A stretch of DNA of 35,794 nucleotides from contig DYGR01000031.1 of assembly GCA_020724545.1 (NCBI GenBank), positions 1 to 35,794 of the forward strand, read 5' to 3'. The translations under genes and the position numbers were made by a program. Shown here one piece after another: positions 6,702-16,300 of the stretch; position 1 is the first letter of the stretch, and every line of letters begins with the position of its first letter. Origin of the DNA: Candidatus Methanoperedens nitratireducens (GTDB taxonomy: Archaea > Halobacteriota > Methanosarcinia > Methanosarcinales > Methanoperedenaceae). The notes below the pieces were generated by a model. The model saw nothing but the letters and a program-made list of their open reading frames with translations. It was not told where the DNA came from and did no database searches.

Positions 6702-9284
6702 ATGCAGTGGATGTTCGATGAACTGGATAAACTGATCACGGTCTTGATCGCTAAAAACTCAAACGGAGAAAAAAAAGGTATAAAATTCAGAATAAGAACC
6801 AAGATACTAGTAGCCTTCTTGGTACTTATTCTCATATCTCTTATCTCGTTCGGATATATTGCACTCAGCCACGTAAACAGGGTTGGGGACTATGCCATGG
6901 AAAGCAGCGCCTCTTTGGGTAACAGCTCGATAAAAGACGCAACACACGCTCTTGAAGCTCTCGGTGAAAAAATGATCGAGCAAAAGGCTAAGGACGTTGC
7001 CAAGCAGGTGGAAGTTTACATTAAGTTACACCCCAATATGACAATCTCTGATCTACAAAACGATCTGAAGTTTCAAAAAATTTCGGTTCAACCCGTTGGC
7101 GAGACGGGATATACTGCTCTCATGGATATCGATACAGGATATTTTTATTTCCATCCCCAAAAAAGGTTGATTAATACAGATTCTCACGTGTTTGAAGAAA
7201 AGCTTCCATTAGTATGGAAAATATTGAATCAAACAATTGGTAAATTTAAAGACTCTAGTGGATATTATGAATGGGAAGAGGCTGATGGGAGCATTAGACA
7301 AAAGTACATGACGTTGACAGTTGTAAATGGAACAACTGCAGATAAAAAGAATCTATTCATCGCAGCGACAACCTATATCGACGAGTTCTCAGGACCTGCC
7401 GAAGATATAAGAAAAGAAATCACAGCTAAAACTTTGCTCGCCAATGAACACATCAATAAAGAAATAAATGATATTCAGAATACCTTCATTGGGATTCTTT
7501 TTGTCATGATTTTTCTAATCTCTGGAATTTCCTTTCTAATCTCAAGAATGATCACAAACCCCATTGATACCCTTACAAAAGGTGCCAGGGCCGTAGGAAG
7601 GGGGGAGCTTGATTATGTGGTAGACGTAAAAACCGGTGATGAACTCGAAGAACTTGCAAAATCGTTTAATAAAATGACATTCGATTTAAAAAAACAGACC
7701 GAGTTACGTATAGCTAAAGAAGCTGCAGAAGAGGCAAACCGAACTAAGAGCCAGTTCCTCGCTAACATGAGCCATGAACTTCGAACTCCTCTAAATGCCA
7801 TCATAGGTTACAGCGAGATGCTGCAGGAGGATGCCAAAGACATGGGACAGGAGGAGTTCATACCTGATCTCCAGAGAATTCACTCAGCGGGCAAGCACCT
7901 GCTTGCGCTTATAAACGATGTTCTTGATATCTCGAAGATAGAAGCGGGTAAAATGGATTTGTTCCTTGAGGATTTTGATGTATCTACTATGATACAGGAA
8001 GTGGCGTCCACAATCAAACCTCTGGCAGAGAAGAACGCCAATACGCTGTTAGTAAATAATAAAAATGATACTGGCACAATGCACGCAGACCTGACAAGAG
8101 TCAGGCAGGTGCTGTTCAACCTTCTCTCGAACTCATGCAAGTTCACAGAGAAGGGCACCGTCACGCTGGATGTGGCACGTGAGTTTTCGGACGGCAGAGA
8201 TTGGATCATCTTCAGGGTAAGCGATACAGGCATAGGCATGACTCCTGAGCAGATGGGTAAGCTGTTCCAGGCCTTCTCACAGGCAGACGCCTCAACTACG
8301 CGCAAGTACGGCGGCACCGGGCTGGGACTGACTCTCAGCCGAAAATTCTGCCAGATGATGGGTGGAGACATCACGGTAGAGAGTGAATACGGCAAGGGTT
8401 CCATATTTACAGTCCGTGTCCCTGCAGTGGTTGTTAAACAGAAGGTTGATGAAACTGCGAAGTCTCCCAGGGGGACTGCTATCACGACTGCGCCTGTTAC
8501 GATATCGCCTGAGCCAAATACTGTTCTTGTGATTGACGACGATCCCGCGGTGCACGACCTGATAAAGCGCTTCCTTACAAAGGAGGGGTTCAATGTGGCA
8601 ACAGCATCAAGCGGAGAGGAAGGTCTCAGACTAGCTCGTGAACTGCGTCCTGTAGCTATCACCCTGGATGTAATGATGCCTCACATGGATGGCTGGGTTA
8701 TCCTTAAAGAATTGAAGGCAGATCCTGATCTTGCTGATATTCCGGTTATAATGGCATCGATGCTGGATGATAAGAACATGGGCTTTACCCTGGGGGCATC
8801 GGACTACCTGCTCAAACCCATCGACCACCAACTTGTCTCTGTCCTGAAAAAACACCTGAGTAAACAATCAACCCAATCTATTCTTGTGGTGGAGGATGAC
8901 CCCTCCTCTCGTGAGATGATAGTTCGCATGCTGAGAAAAGAGAATCTGTCTGTTACTGAAGCCGAGAATGGTCGTGTAGCGCTTGATCGTGTTGCCCAGA
9001 ACATGCCTGATTTGATTCTGCTTGATCTCATGATGCCTGAGATGGATGGGTTTGAGTTCATCATGCATCTCAGGAAGAACGAAGCATGGCGGTCGATTCC
9101 CATCGTGGTTGTAACAGCAAAGGAACTCACAGAGGAAGACCGCCTGCGATTGAACGGTCATGTTAAAAAGATTCTTCAGAAAGGAGCATTAAACCGTGAT
9201 GATCTGCTGCGTCAGATCTATGATCTGGTTGAGGGCTATACCCAGCATGGGAACAAGGAAAAAGGTGGTATAAAAAATGTCTAA
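6702..9284 (+). CDS. Hybrid sensor histidine kinase with two receiver domains
   Basis: The 860-residue protein has a transmembrane helix at about 35-56 and an extracytoplasmic Cache-like sensor at about 57-260 ([10 protein letters not shown] and GYFYFHPQ are typical). TM2 lies at about 261-281, followed by HAMP (282-333), HisKA with phospho-acceptor H358 in [11 protein letters not shown], and a HATPase domain with N473/N477, DTGIGM and GGTGLGL boxes. Two receivers follow: REC1 (about 607-718, acceptor D656) and REC2 (about 726-838, acceptor D775). AAGGAG at 6692-6697 supports ATG 6702. It overlaps the next gene by 8 bp and heads a three-gene signalling operon. The Cache fold suggests a small-molecule ligand; which one cannot be seen. 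Confidence 0.92.
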   Translation: MQWMFDELDKLITVLIAKNSNGEKKGIKFRIRTKILVAFLVLILISLISFGYIALSHVNRVGDYAMESSASLGNSSIKDATHALEALGEKMIEQKAKDVAKQVEVYIKLHPNMTISDLQNDLKFQKISVQPVGETGYTALMDIDTGYFYFHPQKRLINTDSHVFEEKLPLVWKILNQTIGKFKDSSGYYEWEEADGSIRQKYMTLTVVNGTTADKKNLFIAATTYIDEFSGPAEDIRKEITAKTLLANEHINKEINDIQNTFIGILFVMIFLISGISFLISRMITNPIDTLTKGARAVGRGELDYVVDVKTGDELEELAKSFNKMTFDLKKQTELRIAKEAAEEANRTKSQFLANMSHELRTPLNAIIGYSEMLQEDAKDMGQEEFIPDLQRIHSAGKHLLALINDVLDISKIEAGKMDLFLEDFDVSTMIQEVASTIKPLAEKNANTLLVNNKNDTGTMHADLTRVRQVLFNLLSNSCKFTEKGTVTLDVAREFSDGRDWIIFRVSDTGIGMTPEQMGKLFQAFSQADASTTRKYGGTGLGLTLSRKFCQMMGGDITVESEYGKGSIFTVRVPAVVVKQKVDETAKSPRGTAITTAPVTISPEPNTVLVIDDDPAVHDLIKRFLTKEGFNVATASSGEEGLRLARELRPVAITLDVMMPHMDGWVILKELKADPDLADIPVIMASMLDDKNMGFTLGASDYLLKPIDHQLVSVLKKHLSKQSTQSILVVEDDPSSREMIVRMLRKENLSVTEAENGRVALDRVAQNMPDLILLDLMMPEMDGFEFIMHLRKNEAWRSIPIVVVTAKELTEEDRLRLNGHVKKILQKGALNRDDLLRQIYDLVEGYTQHGNKEKGGIKNV

Positions 9285-9642
9285 AATCTTATTAGTTGAA
9301 GATAACGAAATGAATCGTGATATGCTGCAGCGGCGTCTTGAGCGTAAGGGCTACCAGGTCGTCACTGCGGTTGATGGCAGGCAGGGTATCTCTATGGCTC
9401 AAACAGGATCGCCTGATCTGATATTGATGGACCTGAGCCTTCCTGAGATTGACGGCTGGGAGGCAACACGCCGACTTAAAGCCGATGCATTGACAAGGAG
9501 CATTCCAGTTATCGCTCTGACTGCACATGCAATGTCCGGGGATAAGGAAAAAGCGCTTGAAGCAGGCAGCGATGACTATGACACCAAGCCTATTGAATTG
9601 CCCCGGTTGCTTGGAAAGATAGAGGCATTATTGAAGAAGTAA
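9277..9642 (+). CDS. Single-domain response regulator (DivK-like)
   Basis: The 121-residue protein is one receiver domain: acidic pair E8-D9 in [13 protein letters not shown], acceptor D52 in [17 protein letters not shown], the Thr/Ala switch in VIALTAHAM and the KP pair near the end (DTKPIELP). There is no output domain, so it probably relays phosphate or regulates a partner by binding. It overlaps the kinase gene by 8 bp and is 2 bp from the next gene. The likely phosphate donors are the upstream kinase or the HisKA modules downstream. Confidence 0.92.
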   Translation: MSKILLVEDNEMNRDMLQRRLERKGYQVVTAVDGRQGISMAQTGSPDLILMDLSLPEIDGWEATRRLKADALTRSIPVIALTAHAMSGDKEKALEAGSDDYDTKPIELPRLLGKIEALLKK

Positions 9643-9644
9643 AC

Positions 9645-11093
9645 ATGATGACCGACAAGGACCTATCCAATATAAGACATGACCTGCGCACACCAATAAA
9701 CCATATCCTGGGCTACAGCGAAATGCTGCAGGAGGATGCTGAAGATATGGGGCAGGCGGATTTCATACCCGATCTTCAGAATATCCACTCTTCTGGTAAG
9801 CACCTGCTTTTGCTTATCAACGATATGCTCGATACTTCGAATATCGATGCTGGTAAGATGAATATGGAGCAGGTGCGCCATGGGCTTGATGCGCCTTTGA
9901 ACCAGCTCATCGGATGCATTGAGATATTATTAAAAAAAGCCAAAGATAAAGGGCAGGCGGATTTCATACCCGATCTTGAGAAGATCCAGGCTGCAACCAA
10001 TCACTTTATCACGCTTGCTGATAGTTATCTTCTGAAAGCAGAAACTGATAAGATAGACAGGGCAGCAGATACCTCCAGGACACCTGTCCAGAGCACAGTG
10101 CCTACTGCCTTGCCTTCTGTTGAGGAGAAAGTCCCAAGCTCTCAGCATGCCTCTTTACTTGTCGTGGACGATAATGAGGCAAATCGTGACATGCTGTCCC
10201 GCCGCCTTGTCAAAGTTGGGTATGCAGCAATGGTCGCTGATGATGGGAAGCAAGCGATCGAGTTAATCAAGAAAAATGCCTTTGACGTGGTTCTTCTTGA
10301 TATTATGATGCCGGGTATAGACGGCATTCAGGTACTCAAGATCCTGCGTGAAACATATTCTATGACAGAGCTTCCGATCATTATGGTAACAGCGAAGGAT
10401 CAGAGCGAAGGGATAGTCGATGCCCTGAACCTGGGAGCAAACGATTATGTAACAAAACCTATCGACCTTCCAGTGACTTTAGCCCGGATCCGGACGCAGT
10501 TGTCCCTCAAGAGGGCAGAAGAGAAGATCAAAAAATATGCAAAAGAACTTGAAGAAAAACTGAAGCTTCTGGAGGATAAAGGAATCAGCAGATACGATTC
10601 TCTAATAAAAAGAAAGAATAGCTACATCATAAAAGAGAAGCGCTATGAAAAGAGCCTGGCGATATATTCTAATCTTACAAAATTCGGCATTGCCGGTCTT
10701 TGCATTACGATCTCCCATCCTGATGTACTCAGAGCGACCTACGACCTTAGCGAATGCAAAGGCAGATTCCTCTGGCTCTCTACATCTGCCGGTGAGGGAG
10801 ACGCAGTATCACCTACTAACCTTGTAGGCATCCATGGAAAAGTTATTGAACTTATAAAAAACAATAAGAACTCTGTTGTTCTTTTCTTCGGGCTGGAGAA
10901 CATAATAACTCTAAATGGATTTGAAAGGAGCCTGGGTTTTCTGAGCTCTTTTATCGACAGCATTATCATCAATGATTCGAGACTGATCATCTCTATCGAC
11001 CCGGCAGCCCTGAATCCAAGGGAGCTAAGCCTGATTGAGAAATCTATGATTGAAATAAAGGATGATGATTTAATCCGCCTTGGGTTAAACTAA
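9645..11093 (+). CDS. HisKA-HisKA-REC-DUF835 signalling protein without ATPase
   Basis: The 482-residue protein starts with a HisKA-type four-helix segment (H12 in RHDLRTPINHILGYSEML, about 1-70). A second, degenerate copy (about 72-125) has H79 in VRHGLDAPLNQLIG and shares GQADFIPDL with the first. A receiver follows at about 169-287 (acceptor D219 in VVLLDIMMPGIDG), then a lysine- and glutamate-rich coiled coil at about 288-340. The C-terminal DUF835 domain (about 345-470) has GLCITISHPD, WLSTSAGEG, NSVVLFFGLENIITLNGFER and RLIISIDPAALNPREL. No HATPase domain exists, so the histidines must be phosphorylated in trans or serve as docking or phosphotransfer sites. The first HisKA is closely similar to that of the kinase at 6702. 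The stop overlaps the convergent gene by 4 bp. Confidence 0.88.
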   Translation: MMTDKDLSNIRHDLRTPINHILGYSEMLQEDAEDMGQADFIPDLQNIHSSGKHLLLLINDMLDTSNIDAGKMNMEQVRHGLDAPLNQLIGCIEILLKKAKDKGQADFIPDLEKIQAATNHFITLADSYLLKAETDKIDRAADTSRTPVQSTVPTALPSVEEKVPSSQHASLLVVDDNEANRDMLSRRLVKVGYAAMVADDGKQAIELIKKNAFDVVLLDIMMPGIDGIQVLKILRETYSMTELPIIMVTAKDQSEGIVDALNLGANDYVTKPIDLPVTLARIRTQLSLKRAEEKIKKYAKELEEKLKLLEDKGISRYDSLIKRKNSYIIKEKRYEKSLAIYSNLTKFGIAGLCITISHPDVLRATYDLSECKGRFLWLSTSAGEGDAVSPTNLVGIHGKVIELIKNNKNSVVLFFGLENIITLNGFERSLGFLSSFIDSIIINDSRLIISIDPAALNPRELSLIEKSMIEIKDDDLIRLGLN

Positions 11094-11785
11094 AATACCT
11101 CTGATTCGGTGTGCACAACTATACCCTTGTCCGTTATGCTGTACGGCTTTATGGCCCTTGAATGGCGTGTTCTCCTCATCTTTGTTACTTCAATGGCAAG
11201 CGTGACTTCCTTCATATCTTTGGGTCTTATATACCTCAGTGAAATCACCCCGTCTGCAATATACTCAACAAGCCCGAACCTTGACTGATAGGGATTTTCG
11301 TGGCTTGCTTCAGATGTTAACATCGCCGTAATACCGGTTCCCTTAATAATCCGCGATAGATCAAAAAGCCGATTTCGCCTGTCTGAAACATCATCAAAGA
11401 GCATCTCAAACAGGGTTATGGAATCAATCACAAGCCGTTTTGTCCCGAATGCTTTCAGTTGAGAAGGCAGCTCGCTCTCTATCCTTATTACCGATGTTTT
11501 CACATCACCTGCGTTCAGGTGCAGCAGTGCGAGCTTTCGCTGCTCTATAAAAGGAGCAAGCTCCCATCCATAGAGCCTGGCGGTATCAAGAATAGCGCTC
11601 TCGCTCTCCTCAAGACTTATATAGACACACTGCTCACCCTGCTTTAATCCTGTACAGAGGTACTGGAGTGCAAAGGTGGTCTTGCCATTACCAAAGCCTC
11701 CGATCACCGTGACTATATTGTTCTCCGGTACTCCGCCGCCAAGCATTTCATCAAGGCCTGGTATCCCTGTGTTAATACGGTTCAT
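11090..11785 (-). CDS. KaiC-like RecA-superfamily ATPase
   Basis: The 231-residue single-domain KaiC-like protein opens with MNRINTGIPGLDEMLGGGVP. It has an intact Walker A (GGFGNGKTT, K35), the paired catalytic glutamates typical of KaiC (SLEESE, E59-E60) and a Walker B strand (KRLVIDSI). The C-terminal KMRRTRHSRAIKPYSITDKG is the usual KaiC/RadA-like end. Family members act as signalling or motor-associated ATPases in archaea (ArlH is a relative). It lies 2 bp downstream of a second KaiC-like gene and converges on the DUF835 gene. Such ATPases often sit beside DUF835 and two-component genes, which suggests an output role (inference). Confidence 0.88.
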   Translation of the reverse strand: MNRINTGIPGLDEMLGGGVPENNIVTVIGGFGNGKTTFALQYLCTGLKQGEQCVYISLEESESAILDTARLYGWELAPFIEQRKLALLHLNAGDVKTSVIRIESELPSQLKAFGTKRLVIDSITLFEMLFDDVSDRRNRLFDLSRIIKGTGITAMLTSEASHENPYQSRFGLVEYIADGVISLRYIRPKDMKEVTLAIEVTKMRRTRHSRAIKPYSITDKGIVVHTESEVF

Positions 11786-11787
11786 TT

Positions 11788-12675
11788 TTATCGTCCCATT
11801 ATCTGCCTTACCCTTAAGATCTCAAACCCGCTTCGTGAAGTGATGCGGGTTTCGAACTTCACTATGTTGTCCTGCTCAAGCTGCGGCAGTAGCGCCCTGA
11901 ACTTTCTTACATGCATGGTTCTCTGAATCTGTGATGCACCCGCTTCCCCCCATTTAAAAACAAGCACGCCATCGGCGCAATCCGCAATCTCTTCTTGCTT
12001 ATTATTTTCGAATATATTCGCGCTCAGCAGTGCATAGATTATCCCGTTCCACCGCTTAGATACCCTCTGCAGACCCCTCAGGAATGAGATAAAGTCCTGC
12101 CAGTTCGTATGCTCTGAGAAGTTCCGCACAAGTTCATTGAGCGAGTCGATTATCACAACACTGCTTGAGGCATTTGCATCAAGGTACGATACAAGCATCT
12201 CAAGAAGGCTTTTTTCTTTCTTTATCTTAAAATCAAAAGATGCAGGAGCAGCAGACGATGCCCATGAGAGCGGTACAGATGATCTCTGGAAATATATCTC
12301 CGAGAGATCATTGAACTCAAGGTGACTCTTCGCAGCTTCAGAATATTCTCTGGGCAGAGACGCATCCAGCTCATTCAGTACATCTTCCCTGGATCTTGTG
12401 ATTGAGACATAGCATATTTTTGAAGGAATACTGAAATCCTCTGTTAGCTTCTGTCCGCGCGAATGCATAAGCGAGAGCGACGCAGCCGAGGTATAAGCAA
12501 ATTCGGTATGACCTGCCCCCACATCGCCCATGAGCACGACAAGTGAGCCAGAAGGTAAGCCGCCTTTTATAGTCGCATCGAGGGACGCGATACCTGTGGG
12601 GATTTTTTTAAGCGCCATTGCATCACTTACTGAATAGGAGCAGGAGTTTATTGCAGCCTCACGCATTGTTTTCAA
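11788..12675 (-). CDS. KaiC-like protein with degenerate Walker A
   Basis: The 295-residue protein has the KaiC-like entry (KKIPTGIASLDATIKGGLPSG), but its P-loop reads GDVGAGHTE, with histidine 56 in place of the invariant lysine. The Walker B-like strand SSVVIIDSLNEL is kept. The segment from 80 to 150 is longer than in a minimal KaiC domain. The C-terminus (RKFRALLPQLEQDNIVKFET) keeps the KaiC-like basic strand. It is probably an ATPase-dead or ATP-binding-only partner of the intact KaiC-like protein encoded 2 bp downstream, perhaps as a heteromer. A second ATG (12666) is an alternative start. No clear ribosome binding site separates the two. Confidence 0.8.
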   Translation of the reverse strand: MKTMREAAINSCSYSVSDAMALKKIPTGIASLDATIKGGLPSGSLVVLMGDVGAGHTEFAYTSAASLSLMHSRGQKLTEDFSIPSKICYVSITRSREDVLNELDASLPREYSEAAKSHLEFNDLSEIYFQRSSVPLSWASSAAPASFDFKIKKEKSLLEMLVSYLDANASSSVVIIDSLNELVRNFSEHTNWQDFISFLRGLQRVSKRWNGIIYALLSANIFENNKQEEIADCADGVLVFKWGEAGASQIQRTMHVRKFRALLPQLEQDNIVKFETRITSRSGFEILRVRQIMGR

Positions 12676-12873
12676 TGATTATGAAGCTTACCATCATGAT
12701 AAGTAGCCTGTCCTATGGCGTCAATAAAGCTTCTGTATCCATTGACATGGGGGGGAATGTAAGCATCAGAGAGTATATACACAAATAGAGAAATACTGAA
12801 AAATATAAAAAGGTTGAAGCAAATAATCTACAAATATTATCTGCAAAAGAGGCCTTGGCTGGAGAAATAAATT

Positions 12874-12927
12874 ATGGAGTTATTCAATAGCATGGAAATG
12901 GTCTACTCATCTTGGGTATTTGGTTAA
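12874..12927 (+). pseudogene. 17-codon frame resembling the start of the next gene
   Basis: Within the 272-bp gap between 12676 and 12947, a GGAG at 12860-12863 precedes ATG 12874. The frame (MELFNSMEMVYSSWVFG, stop) echoes the N-terminus of the gene at 12948 (MEINSMELTIFWAK). It could be the broken start of a paralogous membrane protein or a leader peptide. Nothing else gene-like is visible in the gap. Confidence 0.3.
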
Positions 12928-12947
12928 TCTGGGTGAGTTGGTAAAGT

Positions 12948-13358
12948 ATGGAAATCAACAGCATGGAATTGACAATATTTTGGGCAAAAGTTATCGGGCT
13001 CTTTATGGTAATCGCTACCGCTTCGCAGCTTGTTCGCCGTCGCGAGTTTGCCCGCATAGAAAGGAACGTTTACGAAAATCCTGGCTTAGTGGCGGTTTCT
13101 GCGCTTCTCTTTGTGTTTATCGGTCTTCTTGTTGTCGCCAGTCATAATGTATGGGAATATAGTTGGCGCGTGATCATTACACTGGGAGGCTGGATATTCG
13201 TTCTTAGGGGGGCATTGCGTCTATTTGCGCCTGAGATAGATACTCGACTAGCGTTCAGTATCGACAAAGACGGTTCGTACAGTCGGTGGGCTACAATAAC
13301 CCTTATTGCCCTTCTTTTGTTCAATCTTTGGATTGTCTATATTGCCTTTACGGCGTAA
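12948..13358 (+). CDS. Small four-helix membrane protein
   Basis: The 136-residue protein has four hydrophobic segments, at about 8-25 (LTIFWAKVIGLFMVIATA), 46-64 (LVAVSALLFVFIGLLVVAS), 73-90 (VIITLGGWIFVLRGALRL) and 115-133 (ITLIALLLFNLWIVYIAF), with a basic loop RRREFARIER between the first two. It resembles small integral membrane proteins common in diverse bacteria and archaea without known function. GGTGAG at 12930-12935 is a possible ribosome binding site; ATG 12963 is an alternative start. It stands alone between the KaiC pair and tRNA-Gln. Confidence 0.6.
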   Translation: MEINSMELTIFWAKVIGLFMVIATASQLVRRREFARIERNVYENPGLVAVSALLFVFIGLLVVASHNVWEYSWRVIITLGGWIFVLRGALRLFAPEIDTRLAFSIDKDGSYSRWATITLIALLLFNLWIVYIAFTA

Positions 13359-13452
13359 CTTTTTTGCCGCCAAAGAAAAATGTTCCTAGTCCCAGAAACC
13401 CCACCCACATTCTATTACTATAGAACTGTACGGGTTTTTTACTAAAGATGGA

Positions 13453-13525
13453 TAGCCCGGCAAGGATTCGAACCTTGGTCGCAAGATCCAGAGCCTCGCA
13501 TGATTGACCGCTACACTACCGGGCT
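13453..13525 (-). tRNA. tRNA-Gln (anticodon CTG)
   Basis: Read on the minus strand, a 73-nt cloverleaf is visible. The acceptor AGCCCGG pairs with CCGGGCT, and the D arm begins GTGT-AGCGGTCAA. The anticodon stem CGAGG/TCTTG has loop CTCTGGA, giving CTG at positions 34-36. The T arm CAAGG-TTCGAAT-CCTTG is perfect. The discriminator is A, CCA is not encoded and there is no intron. The D stem is weak (three pairs). Confidence 0.93.
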
Positions 13526-13577
13526 TCTGGTGTTAATACTAACTTTTCACGTATTAATCTATCGGAGTCTGATGAAC

Positions 13578-14606
13578 TCAAAGATGCCAGTATTTGCTCT
13601 GGATTTTTTTTATCTGTTCTAACCGCGCTCTCACCTGCGGACCGGGCTTAACCGGTCCTTTCATATCCGGTTCTTTTCCCATAAACACTTCTATTATAGC
13701 CGCGACAGACCGTGCAAGAATCCCAAGATCATAACCTCCTTCAAGTGCAGCCGCTATTTTCACGTTGCTCTCTTTAGCTATTGATTTTACGATAAATGCA
13801 AGTCTTGCAAAACCACCTGAGCTCATTCTCATCCAGGCCAGTCCATCATCTGTGCCTGCATCCTGTCCTGCTGATATAAGCACTATATCGGGTCTGAACT
13901 CAAGCGCTGCAGGAGCAAGAATCTCCTCAAATGCTGCAATGAATCCTGCATCATCAGTCCCTGCTGGCAGAGGTACATTTATATTGTAACCAGTCCCTTC
14001 TCCAGCCCCGACCTCATCCAGCCATCCTGTTCCAGGATAATGAGGATACTGGTGGGTCGAGAAATACAGTACAGAAGGATCATCATAGAACGCATCCTGC
14101 GTCCCGTTACCGTGATGTACGTCCCAATCCACGATCAATACCCGTTTTTTCCCTTTTTTCTGCGCATGGCGTGCAGCGATCGCAATATTGTTGAAGATAC
14201 AGAATCCCATCCCCCTATCTGGCTCTGCATGGTGTCCAGGCGGTCTTACAAGTGCGAACGTACTCTCGGCTCTATCAGCAAGCACGGCATCAACGGCCGT
14301 TATGGCGCCTCCTGCCGCCAGCAACGCGACGCGGTATGAGTCTTTGCTCAGGATAGTCTCAGGATCAAGTGGAATCTTCAGTTCAGAGTATCTTTTTACC
14401 TTTTGGATATACTCAGGTGTATGGATATACTGGATCTCATCTAGCCCTGCATGTCTTGGCTCTATAAGATCCAGTTGCTCCATCAGTCCTGTTTTTTCAA
14501 GATGGGCGATTATTGATACTAAGCGCTCTTTTCTCTCAGGATGTAAACCTGTATCGTGCTTTAAATAATCGGGATGGTAGATTATCCCTGCTCTTTTCTG
14601 TGACAA
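13578..14606 (-). CDS. Histone deacetylase-family zinc deacetylase (AcuC/HDAC-like)
   Basis: The 342-residue, full-length arginase/HDAC-fold protein has the family start [20 protein letters not shown]. It has the catalytic His pair H125-H126 in [16 protein letters not shown], zinc ligands D162 and H164 in [10 protein letters not shown], and a third zinc ligand D249 in [10 protein letters not shown]. The active-site Tyr is Y292 in LEGGYDL. The usual SAGFDAH motif here reads SAGQDAG, so substrate choice may differ. Relatives deacetylate lysines (archaeal chromatin protein, acetyl-CoA synthetase), polyamines or small amides. The start is TTG 14606; no better start fits the conserved N-terminus. 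It is encoded alone just downstream of the FMN-binding-fold gene. Confidence 0.9.
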   Translation of the reverse strand: MSQKRAGIIYHPDYLKHDTGLHPERKERLVSIIAHLEKTGLMEQLDLIEPRHAGLDEIQYIHTPEYIQKVKRYSELKIPLDPETILSKDSYRVALLAAGGAITAVDAVLADRAESTFALVRPPGHHAEPDRGMGFCIFNNIAIAARHAQKKGKKRVLIVDWDVHHGNGTQDAFYDDPSVLYFSTHQYPHYPGTGWLDEVGAGEGTGYNINVPLPAGTDDAGFIAAFEEILAPAALEFRPDIVLISAGQDAGTDDGLAWMRMSSGGFARLAFIVKSIAKESNVKIAAALEGGYDLGILARSVAAIIEVFMGKEPDMKGPVKPGPQVRARLEQIKKIQSKYWHL

Positions 14607-14633
14607 TCCTGTATAAAAATTGAAGAGATTTTA

Positions 14634-15032
14634 TTATGCGAGCCTCTTTCCTGCATTGGGTCCGTATGTCGCATCATATATCTCTTTCACATGAAAGATA
14701 AAGGCCGCTTTTCCTGGTAATTTCTTGGAATCTGCCATCGCCTTGGCAGTTGAAAATGTATCGCCCTTCTCTTCAATATCCACCACCCCTTTTATCTGGT
14801 ATGATTTCTTGGCATCACCATCATACGCCACGATCGCCATATTGGGGTTGGCCTCTATGTTCTTTCTTGTCTTGTTAAAAAAGTTATCCACGAACAGTAT
14901 ATTCTCATCGTCCAGTATCTTCCACATGGTAACGAATACCACGTTGGGCACCCCACCCTTGTCCGCGGTGGCTATGGGGAGGGGTTTTTGCTTTTCAACG
15001 ACATCTCTTATCTCAGGAGGCATTTTTACCAT
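14634..15032 (-). CDS. Pyridoxamine 5'-phosphate oxidase-fold (FMN-binding) protein
   Basis: The product is 132 residues from ATG 15032. AAAGGTGAT lies just upstream as the ribosome binding site, which is why I preferred it to the GTG at 15041. It has the PNPOx-like split-barrel pattern: an early strand LPIATADKGGVPNVVFVTMW, then DDENILFVDNFFNKTRKNI, ANPNMAIVAYD and SYQIKGVVDI. Such small archaeal proteins bind FMN or F420 and act on unknown substrates; they are not PdxH itself. It lies 27 bp upstream of the HDAC-family gene on the same strand and may be co-transcribed with it. Confidence 0.8.
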   Translation of the reverse strand: MVKMPPEIRDVVEKQKPLPIATADKGGVPNVVFVTMWKILDDENILFVDNFFNKTRKNIEANPNMAIVAYDGDAKKSYQIKGVVDIEEKGDTFSTAKAMADSKKLPGKAAFIFHVKEIYDATYGPNAGKRLA

Positions 15033-15228
15033 AATTATCACCTTTTTTCATTTAGTATGCCTTAGGTATAAAGGTTTTGATATGTATCGGCAATGGTTCT
15101 TGGGAATACAAGCAAATATATTACTGCGAGATCGTATTCAAACAAACAGCAGCTTGAAGAGATACTGCTTGATTTTCTTGAAAAAAATAATAGAACGTGA
15201 TGTGAAAGATCACATCACTTAAAATATT

Positions 15229-16209
15229 TTACTCACCGTCCATGAACGGACTCTTAACACCTGTCAAGACCGCCATTACGCGCACTCTGCCTGTGAGCTG
15301 GTCATCCACTTTTGCGCCCCAGATAACTCTCTTTGTGTTGGGGACCTTATCCATGATCAACTCACCTGTCACTGCGACCTCCTCAAGCGTCATGTCCTCG
15401 CCTCCCACGATGTGTATGAGCACACCGTATGTGGCAGACATATCGGATATATCAAGTAACGGCACAGCGAGCGCCTGAGAGACAGCTTTTGTTACCCTGT
15501 CCTCTCCGTCGCCTTCACCGATTCCGATCGAGGATATACCGCCGCGCTCCATGACCGCGCGCAGATCAGCGTAATCAAGGTTGATAAGGCTTGGCTGGGT
15601 GATCGTTTCAGTTATGTTTTTTACGAATGCGCCCACCAGTGCGTTTGCAACTGCAAGTGCCTCTTTTAACGGGAGGTTCCCTGCTACTTCCCTCAACTTT
15701 GAGTTATCGATCACGATCGTTGAGTCACAGCACTCTGTGAGGGCCTGTATCGCCTCTCTGGCCTTTTCTCTTCTGTACTGCTCTATCTTGAAAGGAATCG
15801 TGACACATGCGATTGTAAGTGCTCCGAGTTCTCTTGTCACTCCAGCAACTACAGGTATTGCTCCTGTGCCTGTTCCTCCGCCTAATCCAGCAACAAGGAA
15901 TACCAGATTTGTCCCTTCAAGTTCAGTTTTTATCTCTGATATATTCTCTTTGGTTGCCTGGGCACCCATCTCAGGATATCCGCCGCATCCGTGTCCTTTG
16001 CATAATTTCTCGCCAATTAAAATCAGCTTATCAGATTTACTCATTGTACTGAGGTGATTCACATCAGTATTAGCTGCGATTATCTTACCGCCTGCCATTC
16101 CTTTCTCTGCTATCCAAGTCGTAATATTGCACCCTGCACCACCAAGCCCGACAACAGCAACAGATGGTTTTGATGTTTTTACAAGCTCTGCTAACTTTTC
16201 GTCAACCAT
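15229..16209 (-). CDS. ftsZ: Cell-division tubulin homologue FtsZ
   Basis: The 326-residue protein is close to the minimal length for archaeal FtsZ. It has the GTP-binding core VVGLGGAGCNI (about 19-29), AANTDVNHL and the tubulin signature GGGTGTG at 110-116. The synergy-loop motif NLDYAD at 210-215 completes the GTPase site between subunits. It ends shortly after the C-terminal domain strand RVRVMAVLTGV, without a long tail for membrane anchors. GGAGG 8 bp upstream supports ATG 16209. Archaea usually carry FtsZ1 and FtsZ2; which this is cannot be settled by eye. It lies 91 bp downstream of cdhE but probably has its own promoter, because an AT-rich TATA-like stretch is present at 16240-16255. 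Confidence 0.95.
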   Translation of the reverse strand: MVDEKLAELVKTSKPSVAVVGLGGAGCNITTWIAEKGMAGGKIIAANTDVNHLSTMSKSDKLILIGEKLCKGHGCGGYPEMGAQATKENISEIKTELEGTNLVFLVAGLGGGTGTGAIPVVAGVTRELGALTIACVTIPFKIEQYRREKAREAIQALTECCDSTIVIDNSKLREVAGNLPLKEALAVANALVGAFVKNITETITQPSLINLDYADLRAVMERGGISSIGIGEGDGEDRVTKAVSQALAVPLLDISDMSATYGVLIHIVGGEDMTLEEVAVTGELIMDKVPNTKRVIWGAKVDDQLTGRVRVMAVLTGVKSPFMDGE

Positions 16210-16300
16210 ATATTTATAGCCTCCTTGACTAAATTGTGGCAGATATATTTACACTCTTAAAGTATATAGATATTATTGATGATTCCTGCTGGAAACAGGA

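Noticed and set aside
7880-8662. 260-codon minus-strand frame inside the hybrid kinase
   Set aside because: It is antisense to HisKA, HATPase and REC1 coding sequence, with typical shadow composition.
14593-14606. TTGTCACAGAAAAG on the minus strand resembling the shared promoter box
   Set aside because: It is the start codon and first codons of the HDAC-family gene and lacks a TATA downstream; chance similarity.
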